In this document: positions 18,163 through 24,769 of the stretch, piece by piece
Position numbering within the stretch: position 1 is the stretch's first letter
Layout: every line of letters starts with the position of its first letter
Assembly: GCA_964561035.1 (NCBI GenBank)
Contig: CAZLNR010000002.1
Location: 58,591 to 122,590 of the forward strand
Length of the DNA: 64,000 nucleotides
Reading direction: 5' to 3'
Source: XYD2-FULL-39-9 sp964561035
GTDB lineage: Bacteria > Patescibacteriota > Patescibacteriia > Magasanikbacterales > GWA2-37-8
Position numbers and translations under genes: made by a program
Notes under the pieces: generated by a model
What the model was told of the DNA's origin: nothing
The model's database searches: none
What the model saw: the letters and a program-made list of their open reading frames with translations, nothing else

Positions 18163-18177
18163 GTAAGCACTGCTTAC
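18163..18177. promoter_or_regulatory. Operator palindrome, site 1, for the XRE repressor
   Basis: GTAAGCACTGCTTAC: a perfect 7+1+7 palindrome at the predicted transcription start of the XRE gene. Position fits autorepression. The binding protein is inferred from adjacency. Confidence 0.65.
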
Positions 18178-18188
18178 ATAAGTACCAT

Positions 18189-18599
18189 ATGAAAACAAAA
18201 GGTAAGCAATCATTACATGCTGTCCCCACGTTGCCTGTTAAAGAAAAAACAGGTATACTTGATATGAAGAGTGAAGCCGAGTTACAAGTGAAAAAAGAAA
18301 TAGGTGAAAAAATAAAACAGATACGAAGAAGTAGGCGTGGTAGTTTAACCGCTACAGTAGTTGCTCAGAAGTTAGGGATGAGTCGTGTAGCATTGACACA
18401 TCTTGAAAATGGCCAGAACCATGTAAATGGTGTTAATCTTTGGAAATTAGCAACAATTTTAGGTTGTGGTGTTGCAGAGTTTTTTCCTGATGTTCCGTCT
18501 GGTCATGAGTTAAGCCAAAAAGATGTGGAGAATATAACAAAAAAAGATAAAAATGCTACTAAATGGGCCGAGGACTGTTTCGGCCCAGCAAAAAAATAA
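18189..18599 (+). CDS. XRE-family helix-turn-helix repressor
   Basis: 136 residues. Helix-turn-helix at about residues 35-95: IGEKIKQIRRSRRGSLTA, VAQKLGMSRVALTHLENGQ, LWKLATILGC. It is probably the island's repressor, acting on GTAAGCA-type palindromes at its own promoter. The stop TAA (18597-18599) is two bases from the next ATG. The pair XRE plus ImmA-type protease parallels ImmR-ImmA of ICEBs1 and phage CI-type circuits, in which the protease destroys the repressor to induce the element. The first ATG is used; an internal ATG at 18264 is an alternative. Confidence 0.9.
   Translation: MKTKGKQSLHAVPTLPVKEKTGILDMKSEAELQVKKEIGEKIKQIRRSRRGSLTATVVAQKLGMSRVALTHLENGQNHVNGVNLWKLATILGCGVAEFFPDVPSGHELSQKDVENITKKDKNATKWAEDCFGPAKK
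18202..18216. promoter_or_regulatory. Operator-like half palindrome, site 2
   Basis: GTAAGCAATCATTAC: shares GTAAGCA and TTAC in the same 15-base frame as site 1, 39 bases away, inside the first codons of the repressor gene. Confidence 0.4.
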
Positions 18600-18601
18600 C
18601 T

Positions 18602-19093
18602 ATGCCTAATCCAATTGTCCAAGCCAAGATTCGCAGGATTCTTTCTCATTTTAAAATTTCTCAAGCACCTGTTCCTGTAGAACAGATCGCAGAAAAAATG
18701 AATATTCAAATTAGTTATGCTCCAAGTAGCGAATATTCTGGTATATTAATCCGCAAGGAAGGTGGGGCGTTAATGGGTATAAATAGCGAAGAAAGTCCTG
18801 GTAGACGACGTTTTACGATTGCTCACGAACTTGGCCATTTCTTTTTAGAAAAAAGCACAGTCTCTATTGATTACAGGGATAATGGAAATCGCCCTGATAA
18901 AACAATCCACGAAAAAAGAGCCGATGAGTTTGCGGCTACTTTACTTATGCCACGACCTTTTTTAATTAAGGACTTCAAAAAAATTTCTGATAAGGAATCT
19001 TCAATAGAAGATGTGCTTGCTCGATTGGTGGAAAAGTACCAAGTCAGTAAAGAGGCGATGATGTGGAGGCTAAAAAATTTGGGACTACGCTAG
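18602..19093 (+). CDS. ImmA/IrrE-family zinc metallo-endopeptidase
   Basis: 163 residues from the ATG two bases after the repressor stop; a longer frame from 18563 overlaps the repressor and is not preferred. Zinc motif FTIAHELGHF with His75 and His79, and the third ligand region EKRADEFAATLLMP (Glu109). Family role: cleavage of the partner XRE repressor to induce mobile-element or stress genes. The C-terminal 35 residues form a winged-helix-like helical tail (VEKYQVSKEAMMWRLKNLG), common in this family. Followed after 8 bases by repeat copy 1 and a terminator. Confidence 0.92.
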   Translation: MPNPIVQAKIRRILSHFKISQAPVPVEQIAEKMNIQISYAPSSEYSGILIRKEGGALMGINSEESPGRRRFTIAHELGHFFLEKSTVSIDYRDNGNRPDKTIHEKRADEFAATLLMPRPFLIKDFKKISDKESSIEDVLARLVEKYQVSKEAMMWRLKNLGLR

Positions 19094-19101
19094 ATTATAA
19101 A

Positions 19102-19134
19102 AAAGTTTGCCACCTGTCTCGATTAACCCTACAA
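19102..19134 (+). repeat. Island repeat copy 1
   Basis: GTTTGCCACCTGT (from 19105) then CTCGATTAACCCTACAA. Together with copies 3 and 4 it defines the consensus. The CTCGATT and CTACAA parts match the T-loop and acceptor end of tRNA-Glu (TTCGATT, GCTACGA). Confidence 0.7.
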
Positions 19135-19169
19135 ATAAAAATACTCCGGTAAACCCGGGGTATTTTTAT
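19135..19169 (+). terminator. Terminator of the XRE-ImmA operon
   Basis: ATAAAAATACTCCGG, loop, CCCGGGGTATTTTTAT. The stem is near-perfect and symmetric (A-rich then T-rich), directly after repeat copy 1. Confidence 0.8.
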
Positions 19170-19171
19170 TT

Positions 19172-19212
19172 TGCGGCTGCAGGGAATCGAACCTCGGTAA
19201 CCGTTGATTTTT
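19172..19212 (-). pseudogene. tRNA 3'-end fragment (antisense)
   Basis: On the minus strand the segment reads as a T arm, CGAGG-TTCGATT-CCCTG, followed by CAGCCGCA as an acceptor 3' strand, and preceded by TCAACGGTTAC. No 5' half is present. It differs from both intact tRNAs of the window and is most simply a relic left by an integration or deletion at another tRNA. Confidence 0.55.
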
Positions 19213-19273
19213 CTATTTATCAATGCTATACTCCAGGCGATGATGGTTAAAAATTGTAGTTATAAATAATTTT

Positions 19274-20185
19274 ATGAGCAGGCTAAAATTGGCGGGGATT
19301 ATTTTAAGCAGCGTATTTTTATGCGCCGGAATCACATTGGCGGGTTTTTGGTTTTTATCCGGTAAATTTTTTAGTTTTTGGATGACTAAAGTTACGCTTA
19401 GTAATCAGCAAAATAATACACAATCTGGAAATTGTATTTTTCCTACAAGTACAGATACCTCTTTATTAAATAGAACCGAAATTGTTAGGCAGACTTCGCT
19501 TAAATGCGCGGCTTTTGAAGAGGCAAAATTACAATATGATTTTGATCCAAACAATGCTCTTACTTGGGATAATGCTTTTCCTTCGCGAGAAAACTGGTCA
19601 AAAAGATTAAAAGTATTTGACATGGCTTTGCGCTCGGAGTGGAGAATGTATCATAATGAACAATATGGCTTCAGATTTGATTATCCGGATGGGTGGAATG
19701 TTTTTGTGTCAACGGACGGGTCTAGGCTGATTTTAAGTAATTCTGAAGATCAGTTAATTCGTCCTATGGTTATAAAAATTACGGATTTTTCAACTTCACC
19801 TGCCGGGTTTGAGCAGCAGGCTATGACAAGCAATGGTTGGGCGCTTACCAAGAAAACACTCGCTGAAAAGAAGCAGCAGCTTGAAGAATCTGGTCGAGTG
19901 GCAGATGCTAATGGAAAGTTTGTAAATTTTAACAATGATTATAATACATTCCAATATCATAATTTTTATCGTCAAGGTGAGTTTTTTATAGACAATAATT
20001 TAATTACTGTTATCCAGCCGCTTTCGGTGATAATACCAGATATTGCTGGGTATGGAAAAGAACAGGAAAAGCTGCTTGCTAAAATAAACAGAGGAGACGT
20101 TAATGAGCTGGTGTCTGCCGAGATCAAGTTGTTCGATCTTATAGTTGATTCATTTCGTGTTGGTTCGTTTGAATATGTAAAATAA
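19274..20185 (+). CDS. Membrane-anchored PDGW-type (PsbP-like) protein
   Basis: 303 residues. One N-terminal helix (about 8-30) anchors an outside domain. The central segment MYHNEQYGFRFDYPDGW followed by NVFVSTDGSRLILSN is the hallmark of the PsbP-like domain common in CPR surface proteins. Later strands (VIKITDFSTSPAGF, YHNFYRQGEFF) continue the beta fold, and the C-terminus (LFDLIVDSFRV) is the usual closing helix. Function unknown. It is bounded by repeat copies 1 and 2; its stop codon overlaps copy 2. Confidence 0.75.
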   Translation: MSRLKLAGIILSSVFLCAGITLAGFWFLSGKFFSFWMTKVTLSNQQNNTQSGNCIFPTSTDTSLLNRTEIVRQTSLKCAAFEEAKLQYDFDPNNALTWDNAFPSRENWSKRLKVFDMALRSEWRMYHNEQYGFRFDYPDGWNVFVSTDGSRLILSNSEDQLIRPMVIKITDFSTSPAGFEQQAMTSNGWALTKKTLAEKKQQLEESGRVADANGKFVNFNNDYNTFQYHNFYRQGEFFIDNNLITVIQPLSVIIPDIAGYGKEQEKLLAKINRGDVNELVSAEIKLFDLIVDSFRVGSFEYVK

Positions 20186-20215
20186 GTTTCCCAGCTACCT
20201 CGATTATCTTTACGA
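20184..20215 (+). repeat. Island repeat copy 2 (divergent)
   Basis: GTTTCCCAGCTAC then CTCGATTATCTTTACGACG. The TACGACG at its end matches exactly the seven bases spanning the tRNA-Glu 3' end (CTACGACGG, 15167-15175), the best link between the repeat family and the tRNA. Confidence 0.6.
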
Positions 20216-20217
20216 CG

Positions 20218-20246
20218 AAAAAACTCTGCCCAAGCAGTGGTTTTTT
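20218..20246 (+). terminator. Terminator after the PDGW-type protein gene
   Basis: AAAAAACTCTGC, loop CCAA, GCAGTGGTTTTTT. Imperfect stem with one bulge, directly after repeat copy 2. Confidence 0.65.
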
Positions 20247-20303
20247 GTATATCCATAGAGAGAAGCTGGAGCATGGTTGTCAAATCTTTTTTGACTGGTA
20301 TAC

Positions 20304-20312
20304 TGGTATAAT
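20304..20312 (+). promoter_or_regulatory. Extended -10 promoter
   Basis: TGGTATAAT, the TGn-TATAAT form, 26 bases before the ATG at 20338. A TTGACT at 20291 is too close to serve it as -35. Confidence 0.6.
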
Positions 20313-20337
20313 ATACTTACCACTAATAATTCATTAT

Positions 20338-21240
20338 ATGAATAATATAGAAGGCCGGCATATAGAAATGAAGAAGGGGGGAGGTTATTTGGATGGAGAG
20401 TTTAATTATATTGAGACTGTTGAGGGACTTTCTTTGCAAGAACGGGCGCAGCTTATTAGAGCATTATTGGATGAAATGGAAAGGGGGCATGGTAATATGC
20501 TTGATAAACAAATGAAAAAGAATAATGATGCGTTGGTTAGTGGTAATAAACCCGACGGTCATAACATTAGGCATTTTTTGTTGCCCCATGTTCCTCACTG
20601 GGCAATTGATAAGCAAAGAAAGGGAGTTTGGGTTGAGGAGAATCTATTAGAAACCAGAGAATATAACGATGATGATCGGGCTGAATATAGCATTGCCACA
20701 ACTCAAGAACATAAATTTTTTTGGGTTGACCAAGGTGCAATGTGGGCTGTAAAAACAAAAGAGAATCCTTATGCCAAGTTTTCAATTACCGAATGTAGTG
20801 TAATTGTGGGAAAAAAAGATGATGAGATTGTGATAGCTCACATCAGTTATTCTAATCTATACGAGACACAAAAAGTGCTGGAATTCTTGAAAACAGAGGG
20901 TGTTAATGAAAAAGATATTTATGCGCTAGCGCGGGTCAGAGAAGGGCAAAAAGAAAGGCGGGACGAATGGGAGTATAATTTTCTTGGCAAACGAGCTTAC
21001 AGTGTAAAACAGTATGAGGAGCTTGGGATTCCATCCGGCAATATTCATCCTTTTGACCTTGGGCATTCTCAGGCCTGCGAATTAATTATTTCTAAAGATA
21101 TGCTCTATGCCTATGCCGTTGAACTTGATGATGATGGAAAAAAGAAATATACTCAATCTGTAGATCAGAAACAGGGTATAACAACTCGTGCATATGCTTA
21201 CGGACCCGACGAATGGCTTCTTGATTTGCGAGGTAAGTAA
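20338..21240 (+). CDS. Orphan with a possible Cys-His deamidase/peptidase-like domain
   Basis: 300 residues from ATG 20338 (a longer frame from 20245 runs into the upstream terminator and promoter). Residues 1-60 are helical and charged. The middle contains FSITECSVIVGKKDDEIVIAHISYSN (in parts: ITECSVIVGKK and EIVIAHISYSN) with Cys153 and His168, then a helix-strand pair and GIPSGNIHPFDLG. The Cys-strand-turn-strand-His order resembles the CheD/CNF deamidase fold and similar Cys hydrolases. This is a weak structural guess; I know no named family for it. It has its own extended -10 promoter and is followed by repeat copies 3, 3b and 3c. Confidence 0.65.
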   Translation: MNNIEGRHIEMKKGGGYLDGEFNYIETVEGLSLQERAQLIRALLDEMERGHGNMLDKQMKKNNDALVSGNKPDGHNIRHFLLPHVPHWAIDKQRKGVWVEENLLETREYNDDDRAEYSIATTQEHKFFWVDQGAMWAVKTKENPYAKFSITECSVIVGKKDDEIVIAHISYSNLYETQKVLEFLKTEGVNEKDIYALARVREGQKERRDEWEYNFLGKRAYSVKQYEELGIPSGNIHPFDLGHSQACELIISKDMLYAYAVELDDDGKKKYTQSVDQKQGITTRAYAYGPDEWLLDLRGK

Positions 21241-21252
21241 TTTTGATTTCAA

Positions 21253-21285
21253 CAAGTTTGCCAACTGTCTCGATTAACCCTACAA
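21253..21285 (+). repeat. Island repeat copy 3
   Basis: GTTTGCCAACTGT then CTCGATTAACCCTACAA, 13 bases after the preceding stop. It differs from copy 1 at one base in the core. Confidence 0.7.
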
Positions 21286-21334
21286 AATGATCAAAAATGA
21301 TGAAATGTGCTGAAAGCTAACTTCAGTTAAATGT

Positions 21335-21365
21335 GTTTTTCCAGCCATCTCGAATACCCCTACAA
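21335..21365 (+). repeat. Island repeat copy 3b
   Basis: GTTTTTCCAGCCAT then CTCGAATACCCCTACAA. It is immediately followed by the degenerate terminator hairpin of copy 3c, which reproduces the order seen at tRNA-Glu: T-loop-like segment, CTAC end, hairpin, GTTTGCCA. Confidence 0.6.
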
Positions 21366-21371
21366 TTGCGA

Positions 21372-21433
21372 AACACATCACTCAAATGATGGTGTTTTCG
21401 TTTAAGGTTAGAGCAGAAACTGAGTTTGCCACT
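21372..21433 (+). repeat. Degenerate copy of the tRNA-Glu downstream region (copy 3c)
   Basis: About 60 bases that align with 15178-15240: the right hairpin arm ATGATGGTGTTTT is identical, and AAGGTTA and AACTGAGTTTGCCA are shared. The left hairpin arm has decayed (ACACATCACT for ACACCATCAT). Confidence 0.7.
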
Positions 21434-21461
21434 CTTATTTTAGATCTTTTTGAACGCAATT

Positions 21462-21489
21462 TTGCATTTTGCAAAATGCATGTTATGAT
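21462..21489 (+). promoter_or_regulatory. Promoter with an embedded 18-bp palindrome
   Basis: TTGCAT (21462-21467), 16 bases, TATGAT (21484-21489). The spacer is occupied by the perfect palindrome TGCATTTTGCAAAATGCA (21463-21480), a likely operator. No cognate regulator can be named. Confidence 0.5.
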
Positions 21490-21532
21490 TAATAATCAAG
21501 TGAAATTTTTGATTGTCAATTATTGTATAAAT

Positions 21533-22618
21533 ATGATAAATTCTCACAAAAAAATACTTATAAGTATTTTTATTGTAGCGCTTCTCGCAGTTGGAATATG
21601 TTGGTATTTTAAATTAACCAGTATTCAGGAAATAGACCCGGTAAAAATTGAAGATACTGATAATATAGAAGAATTGAAAGGGGCGACCTCTATTTTAGAG
21701 GTAGATCTTGATTCGAGCACATCCTTGAGCAAGGATGAATTAATTAGCCCAGATGGTGAATGGTATTTTGCAGGGGAGAAATATTTTGGCAAAGAACCTT
21801 TTAGTCGAGCATTAAGTCGGTATTTAGAATTTATAAATCTTAAAGAGAAAGGTAATCGTTATATTTACGAAGACTGGTTTGAACGTCCTGAAGACGGTAG
21901 TTATTCTTCCACGTTTAGGACAGCTCATCCGATTGGGTGGAGTGCTGATGGCACCTCTGTTTATATGGCGTATACAAATCTTCTTAAAGAAGAAGATTTA
22001 TCTTTGCCTAGGCAATTGGGAGGCTATTGGGCAAATCCGACAAATGTAGTTAAAATAAATTTAAGTTTTGAAATGGACTACTCCGATTTTCAAGATGTTG
22101 GGCCGTATTTATATGTCAATGAGGGTAGTAAAAATAAAGGGCATATTTTAGATCTTTTACCAAAAGAAGATCGTGCTCTATGGTTTGGCTCAAATTCGTC
22201 ATCTACAGAATTGGTTTATTTTTCTCCCTCTAATAACAGTAATTCACATGTAATTTTAAAGTTAGATGAACACGATAAAAGTGTTATAACCTCAGCGTCT
22301 CTTGATCGTGATCCAGAAGTTGAACGAGCCGCTTATATTGTGCATAGACAAGGTAAGAATGACGAGGCCTATGTTTATACGAATGTAACTTCTACAACAA
22401 CCTCCACAGTTTTTTTAGATTTAAAACCCTATCATAAAGATATTTTTGCACATGGCATTACTGAACCTTATAAACTTATAGTTGAGAAGACATCCATGTT
22501 TTTACCCAGAGGGCTTTTCTTGGTAGTGGTTGGAGCAAATAATGAAATTATGTTTGTTAGGTTCAATGATTTTGGTAAGGGATATGAGCCTCTTTTAAGC
22601 AAGAGCGGCCTATTATAA
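21533..22618 (+). CDS. Membrane-anchored orphan, possibly a beta-propeller-like surface protein
   Basis: 361 residues from ATG 21533; the longer frame from 21386 starts inside repeat 3c and crosses the promoter, so it is rejected. The N-terminus KKILISIFIVALLAVGICWYF is a membrane anchor (residues 6-26). The rest is an extracytoplasmic, strand-rich domain with motifs such as LISPDGEWYFAGE, PIGWSADGTSVYMAY and STELVYFSP, of the type found in TolB/WD-like propellers. No catalytic motif was seen. It is a single-gene unit ending in repeat copy 4 and a strong terminator. Confidence 0.7.
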   Translation: MINSHKKILISIFIVALLAVGICWYFKLTSIQEIDPVKIEDTDNIEELKGATSILEVDLDSSTSLSKDELISPDGEWYFAGEKYFGKEPFSRALSRYLEFINLKEKGNRYIYEDWFERPEDGSYSSTFRTAHPIGWSADGTSVYMAYTNLLKEEDLSLPRQLGGYWANPTNVVKINLSFEMDYSDFQDVGPYLYVNEGSKNKGHILDLLPKEDRALWFGSNSSSTELVYFSPSNNSNSHVILKLDEHDKSVITSASLDRDPEVERAAYIVHRQGKNDEAYVYTNVTSTTTSTVFLDLKPYHKDIFAHGITEPYKLIVEKTSMFLPRGLFLVVVGANNEIMFVRFNDFGKGYEPLLSKSGLL

Positions 22619-22621
22619 TAC

Positions 22622-22657
22622 AAAAAGTTTGCCACCTGTCTCGATTGACTCTACCAA
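22622..22657 (+). repeat. Island repeat copy 4
   Basis: GTTTGCCACCTGT then CTCGATTGACTCTACCAA, four bases after the stop codon. Confidence 0.7.
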
Positions 22658-22689
22658 AAGGGATTTCACATGCGTGAGGTCTCTTTTTT
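22656..22689 (+). terminator. Terminator after the 361-residue orphan
   Basis: AAAAGGGATTTCAC, loop ATGC, GTGAGGTCTCTTTT, two more T. Every position pairs when G-U is allowed. Confidence 0.85.
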
Positions 22690-22709
22690 GTCTTAATTAA
22701 GACAAAAAA
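22684..22709. repeat. 26-bp perfect palindrome
   Basis: Six T, GTCTTAA, and the exact reverse complement, with no loop. It shares its T run with the preceding terminator. It might serve as a terminator on the opposite strand or as an operator for the next gene. Confidence 0.5.
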
Positions 22710-22760
22710 TCGGGTTCAATTGGGCTATTTAATTATCTGATGTTTTAGCTAATTTATAAA

Positions 22761-22799
22761 TGATCCAACAAGAATCGAACTCATGACCAACGATTGTAA
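22761..22799 (-). pseudogene. tRNA 3'-end fragment (antisense)
   Basis: On the minus strand: CAATCGTTGGTCATGAG, T-loop TTCGATT, CTTGTTGGATCA. The variable loop, T arm and acceptor 3' strand are recognisable; the 5' half is absent. It differs from the other fragment at 19172 and from both intact tRNAs. Confidence 0.6.
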
Positions 22800-22844
22800 A
22801 AAAAATATTTTGGTGTTATTCTTATTATGTCCTAATTTAAAACT

Positions 22845-23210
22845 ATGAAAATATTAGTAACCCACTCTAGTGATTTTGATTTTCAAAACAAACTTTACAA
22901 GCCATTACGAAATTCCGTACTTAATAATAAATACGAACTTCGTCTTCCGCAAGAAGGAAAAAGAGAAAAGCTAACAAAAGACATAATAAAAGAATGCGCG
23001 GCAGTAATAGCTGAGTGCTCGTTACCATCGACTGGACAAGGAATCGAATTGGGGTGGGCAAACGCCTACAATATTCCAATAATTTGCATTCATGAAAAAG
23101 GCGCTAAAATTTCCAATGCTCTACATTACGTGAGTGATACTTTTATTGAATATAGTAACGAAGTGGAGATGGTAGAAAAATTGCAGGAATACTTAGATAA
23201 ACTCGCATAA
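22845..23210 (+). CDS. Nucleoside 2-deoxyribosyltransferase-like protein
   Basis: 121 residues. Rossmann-like start MKILVTHSSDFDF, then the family-like AAVIAECSLPSTGQGIELGWANAYNIP (parts: VIAECSLPSTGQGIELGWA), corresponding to the D-x-S-x-PS-x-G-x-G-x-E-hG motif with the nucleophile Glu in GIELG. Family members move deoxyribose between bases or hydrolyse modified nucleosides; related Rossmann proteins sense nucleotides in immunity systems. The first motif has Glu-Cys where Asp is usual. Substrate unknown. It is followed by the ureohydrolase-like gene after 148 bp. Confidence 0.75.
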   Translation: MKILVTHSSDFDFQNKLYKPLRNSVLNNKYELRLPQEGKREKLTKDIIKECAAVIAECSLPSTGQGIELGWANAYNIPIICIHEKGAKISNALHYVSDTFIEYSNEVEMVEKLQEYLDKLA

Positions 23211-23358
23211 TCTGATTCGCTAAAAAACAATCTGCAAGGTGAATGGGTTCGTGTCTACCATTGACTTTACATTAACCATAAGAATTGCTAAAGTTTAAAG
23301 GGAAATTAAACTTATTTTGAAAGTGAACCTTTTAAATTAGTTAGCTAGTTTATATTTT

Positions 23359-24663
23359 ATGGAAATAAGTCGAAGTTTGGAAGTAGGTTCGAGAGATAGG
23401 GAGCCAAGAGATTTTAGGGATGTAGAGTTAGCTGTCATTACAACAAGAGAAAAACAAATACATCCAAATCGGTATGAGGGATTTTTTGATGATATTAAAG
23501 ATGAAACAAAACAAATCTTTTGGAAAATCAAGTATCTCCGGGATTTATTGGTAAATCCTGAATTGACAGAAAGACCTGATGCTGTAAAAATCAAAGAAAA
23601 AATCGAGTGGATAATTTCTGTTTTAGAGAGCGGATTACTTTCTACGGACTCAGAAAAAGTTGGTGATTTGAAAGACAGCCTGGCCACATTTTTTCCTGGT
23701 GCGAGAGTGGAGGAAGTTTCTGCAGAGTCGGTTGGGTTAGAAGAGAAGATAGAAAGTCTGGTAGATTTTTTGGATAGATCAGAAAAAAAATGTATTGTAA
23801 CAAGTTCTGATAGCCATAGAACCACCGGTGTAGTTTTGAAAATATTAGCTGATAAATTGGCATGGGCGGAAAAAGACGGCTCTACTGCGGTATTAGCCTT
23901 TGATCGTCATATTGATACAGGACAGTGGAGCGGAGAAGCAAGCGATATAACTAAAGCCAATGTGTTTGTACCGATTCTTGAAGAAGATATAATTGGAGAA
24001 CTAGCGGTAGTCGGAGCGCACAGTAATAACCAGTTACCCGCAATTGAAATAGCGGGTAAAGTATCTGTTTTATATAATAAAGATTTATATGTAGATCGTC
24101 TGCCAAAATCCGAACTTTTTTTGGAAAAAATAAATGATGTTTTTTTATCTTGGAAGGCAAAAGGAATAAAAAGAATATATTTTTCTGTTGATATCGATGG
24201 TTTGAGAATAATGGATTTGGGTTATACAGCGACAGATTACAACATGTTGTCTCTTTTGCGTAAAGAGCTTTTTTCTTTTTTAAATCGACCTAGTAAAATT
24301 GAGGGTATTGATGATTTTGAGATAAATATCCCAGAACACCCAGGACTGGAAGACCCTCATAAAAAAAATAAAAAATATAGAAAACAAATACTTGATAATA
24401 GCCACGAGCCTTTTAATTTTAAATTTACAAACCTTGCTGAAATCACATCTAACTACGGTGGTGTGCCTGCTAAATGGGTAGGTTTTGCTATGAAGCTAGC
24501 AAAAGAACATGGTTTGGAGGTTGGTTTAAAAAATAAAAAAGGTCAGGTCGTGGTTGGTGATGTGGTTGAAAGAGAGAAGGGAGATTATAAGGGGAGAACA
24601 ACTAAAATAACGGCAGCTTTGTTAAAAGAAATGATAAAATATGGACAATCAGAATCGCCGTGA
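23359..24663 (+). CDS. Divergent ureohydrolase-fold (arginase/agmatinase-like) protein
   Basis: 434 residues. Residues 1-140 are a charged helical N-terminal extension. The rest carries a degenerate arginase-fold metal site: SSDSHRTTG (His153, in the place of GGDHS), FDRHIDTG (Asp182, His184, Asp186; family DAHxD) and SVDIDGL (Asp278, Asp280; family SxDxDxxDP), and VVGDVVERE near the end in place of the ELVEVNP strand. The metal ligands are kept, but the substrate loops are unlike arginase, agmatinase or formiminoglutamase. It likely hydrolyses some guanidino or ureido-like group; the substrate is unknown. Confidence 0.65.
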   Translation: MEISRSLEVGSRDREPRDFRDVELAVITTREKQIHPNRYEGFFDDIKDETKQIFWKIKYLRDLLVNPELTERPDAVKIKEKIEWIISVLESGLLSTDSEKVGDLKDSLATFFPGARVEEVSAESVGLEEKIESLVDFLDRSEKKCIVTSSDSHRTTGVVLKILADKLAWAEKDGSTAVLAFDRHIDTGQWSGEASDITKANVFVPILEEDIIGELAVVGAHSNNQLPAIEIAGKVSVLYNKDLYVDRLPKSELFLEKINDVFLSWKAKGIKRIYFSVDIDGLRIMDLGYTATDYNMLSLLRKELFSFLNRPSKIEGIDDFEINIPEHPGLEDPHKKNKKYRKQILDNSHEPFNFKFTNLAEITSNYGGVPAKWVGFAMKLAKEHGLEVGLKNKKGQVVVGDVVEREKGDYKGRTTKITAALLKEMIKYGQSESP

Positions 24664-24769
24664 TGTAATTCATTGCGTATAGAGTTGTGCGTTTCTTGGA
24701 AAATAGGATTTAAAAACATTCTACGAAAAGAGTAAAAAGATAGAATAATTAGGCCTATTATAAAATTAT

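Noticed and set aside
20245..20337. Upstream extension of the 300-residue orphan
   Set aside because: The extension overlaps the previous gene's terminator and the TGGTATAAT promoter.
21386..21532. Upstream extension of the 361-residue orphan
   Set aside because: It begins inside repeat 3c and spans the palindromic promoter; the inner ATG gives a proper membrane anchor.
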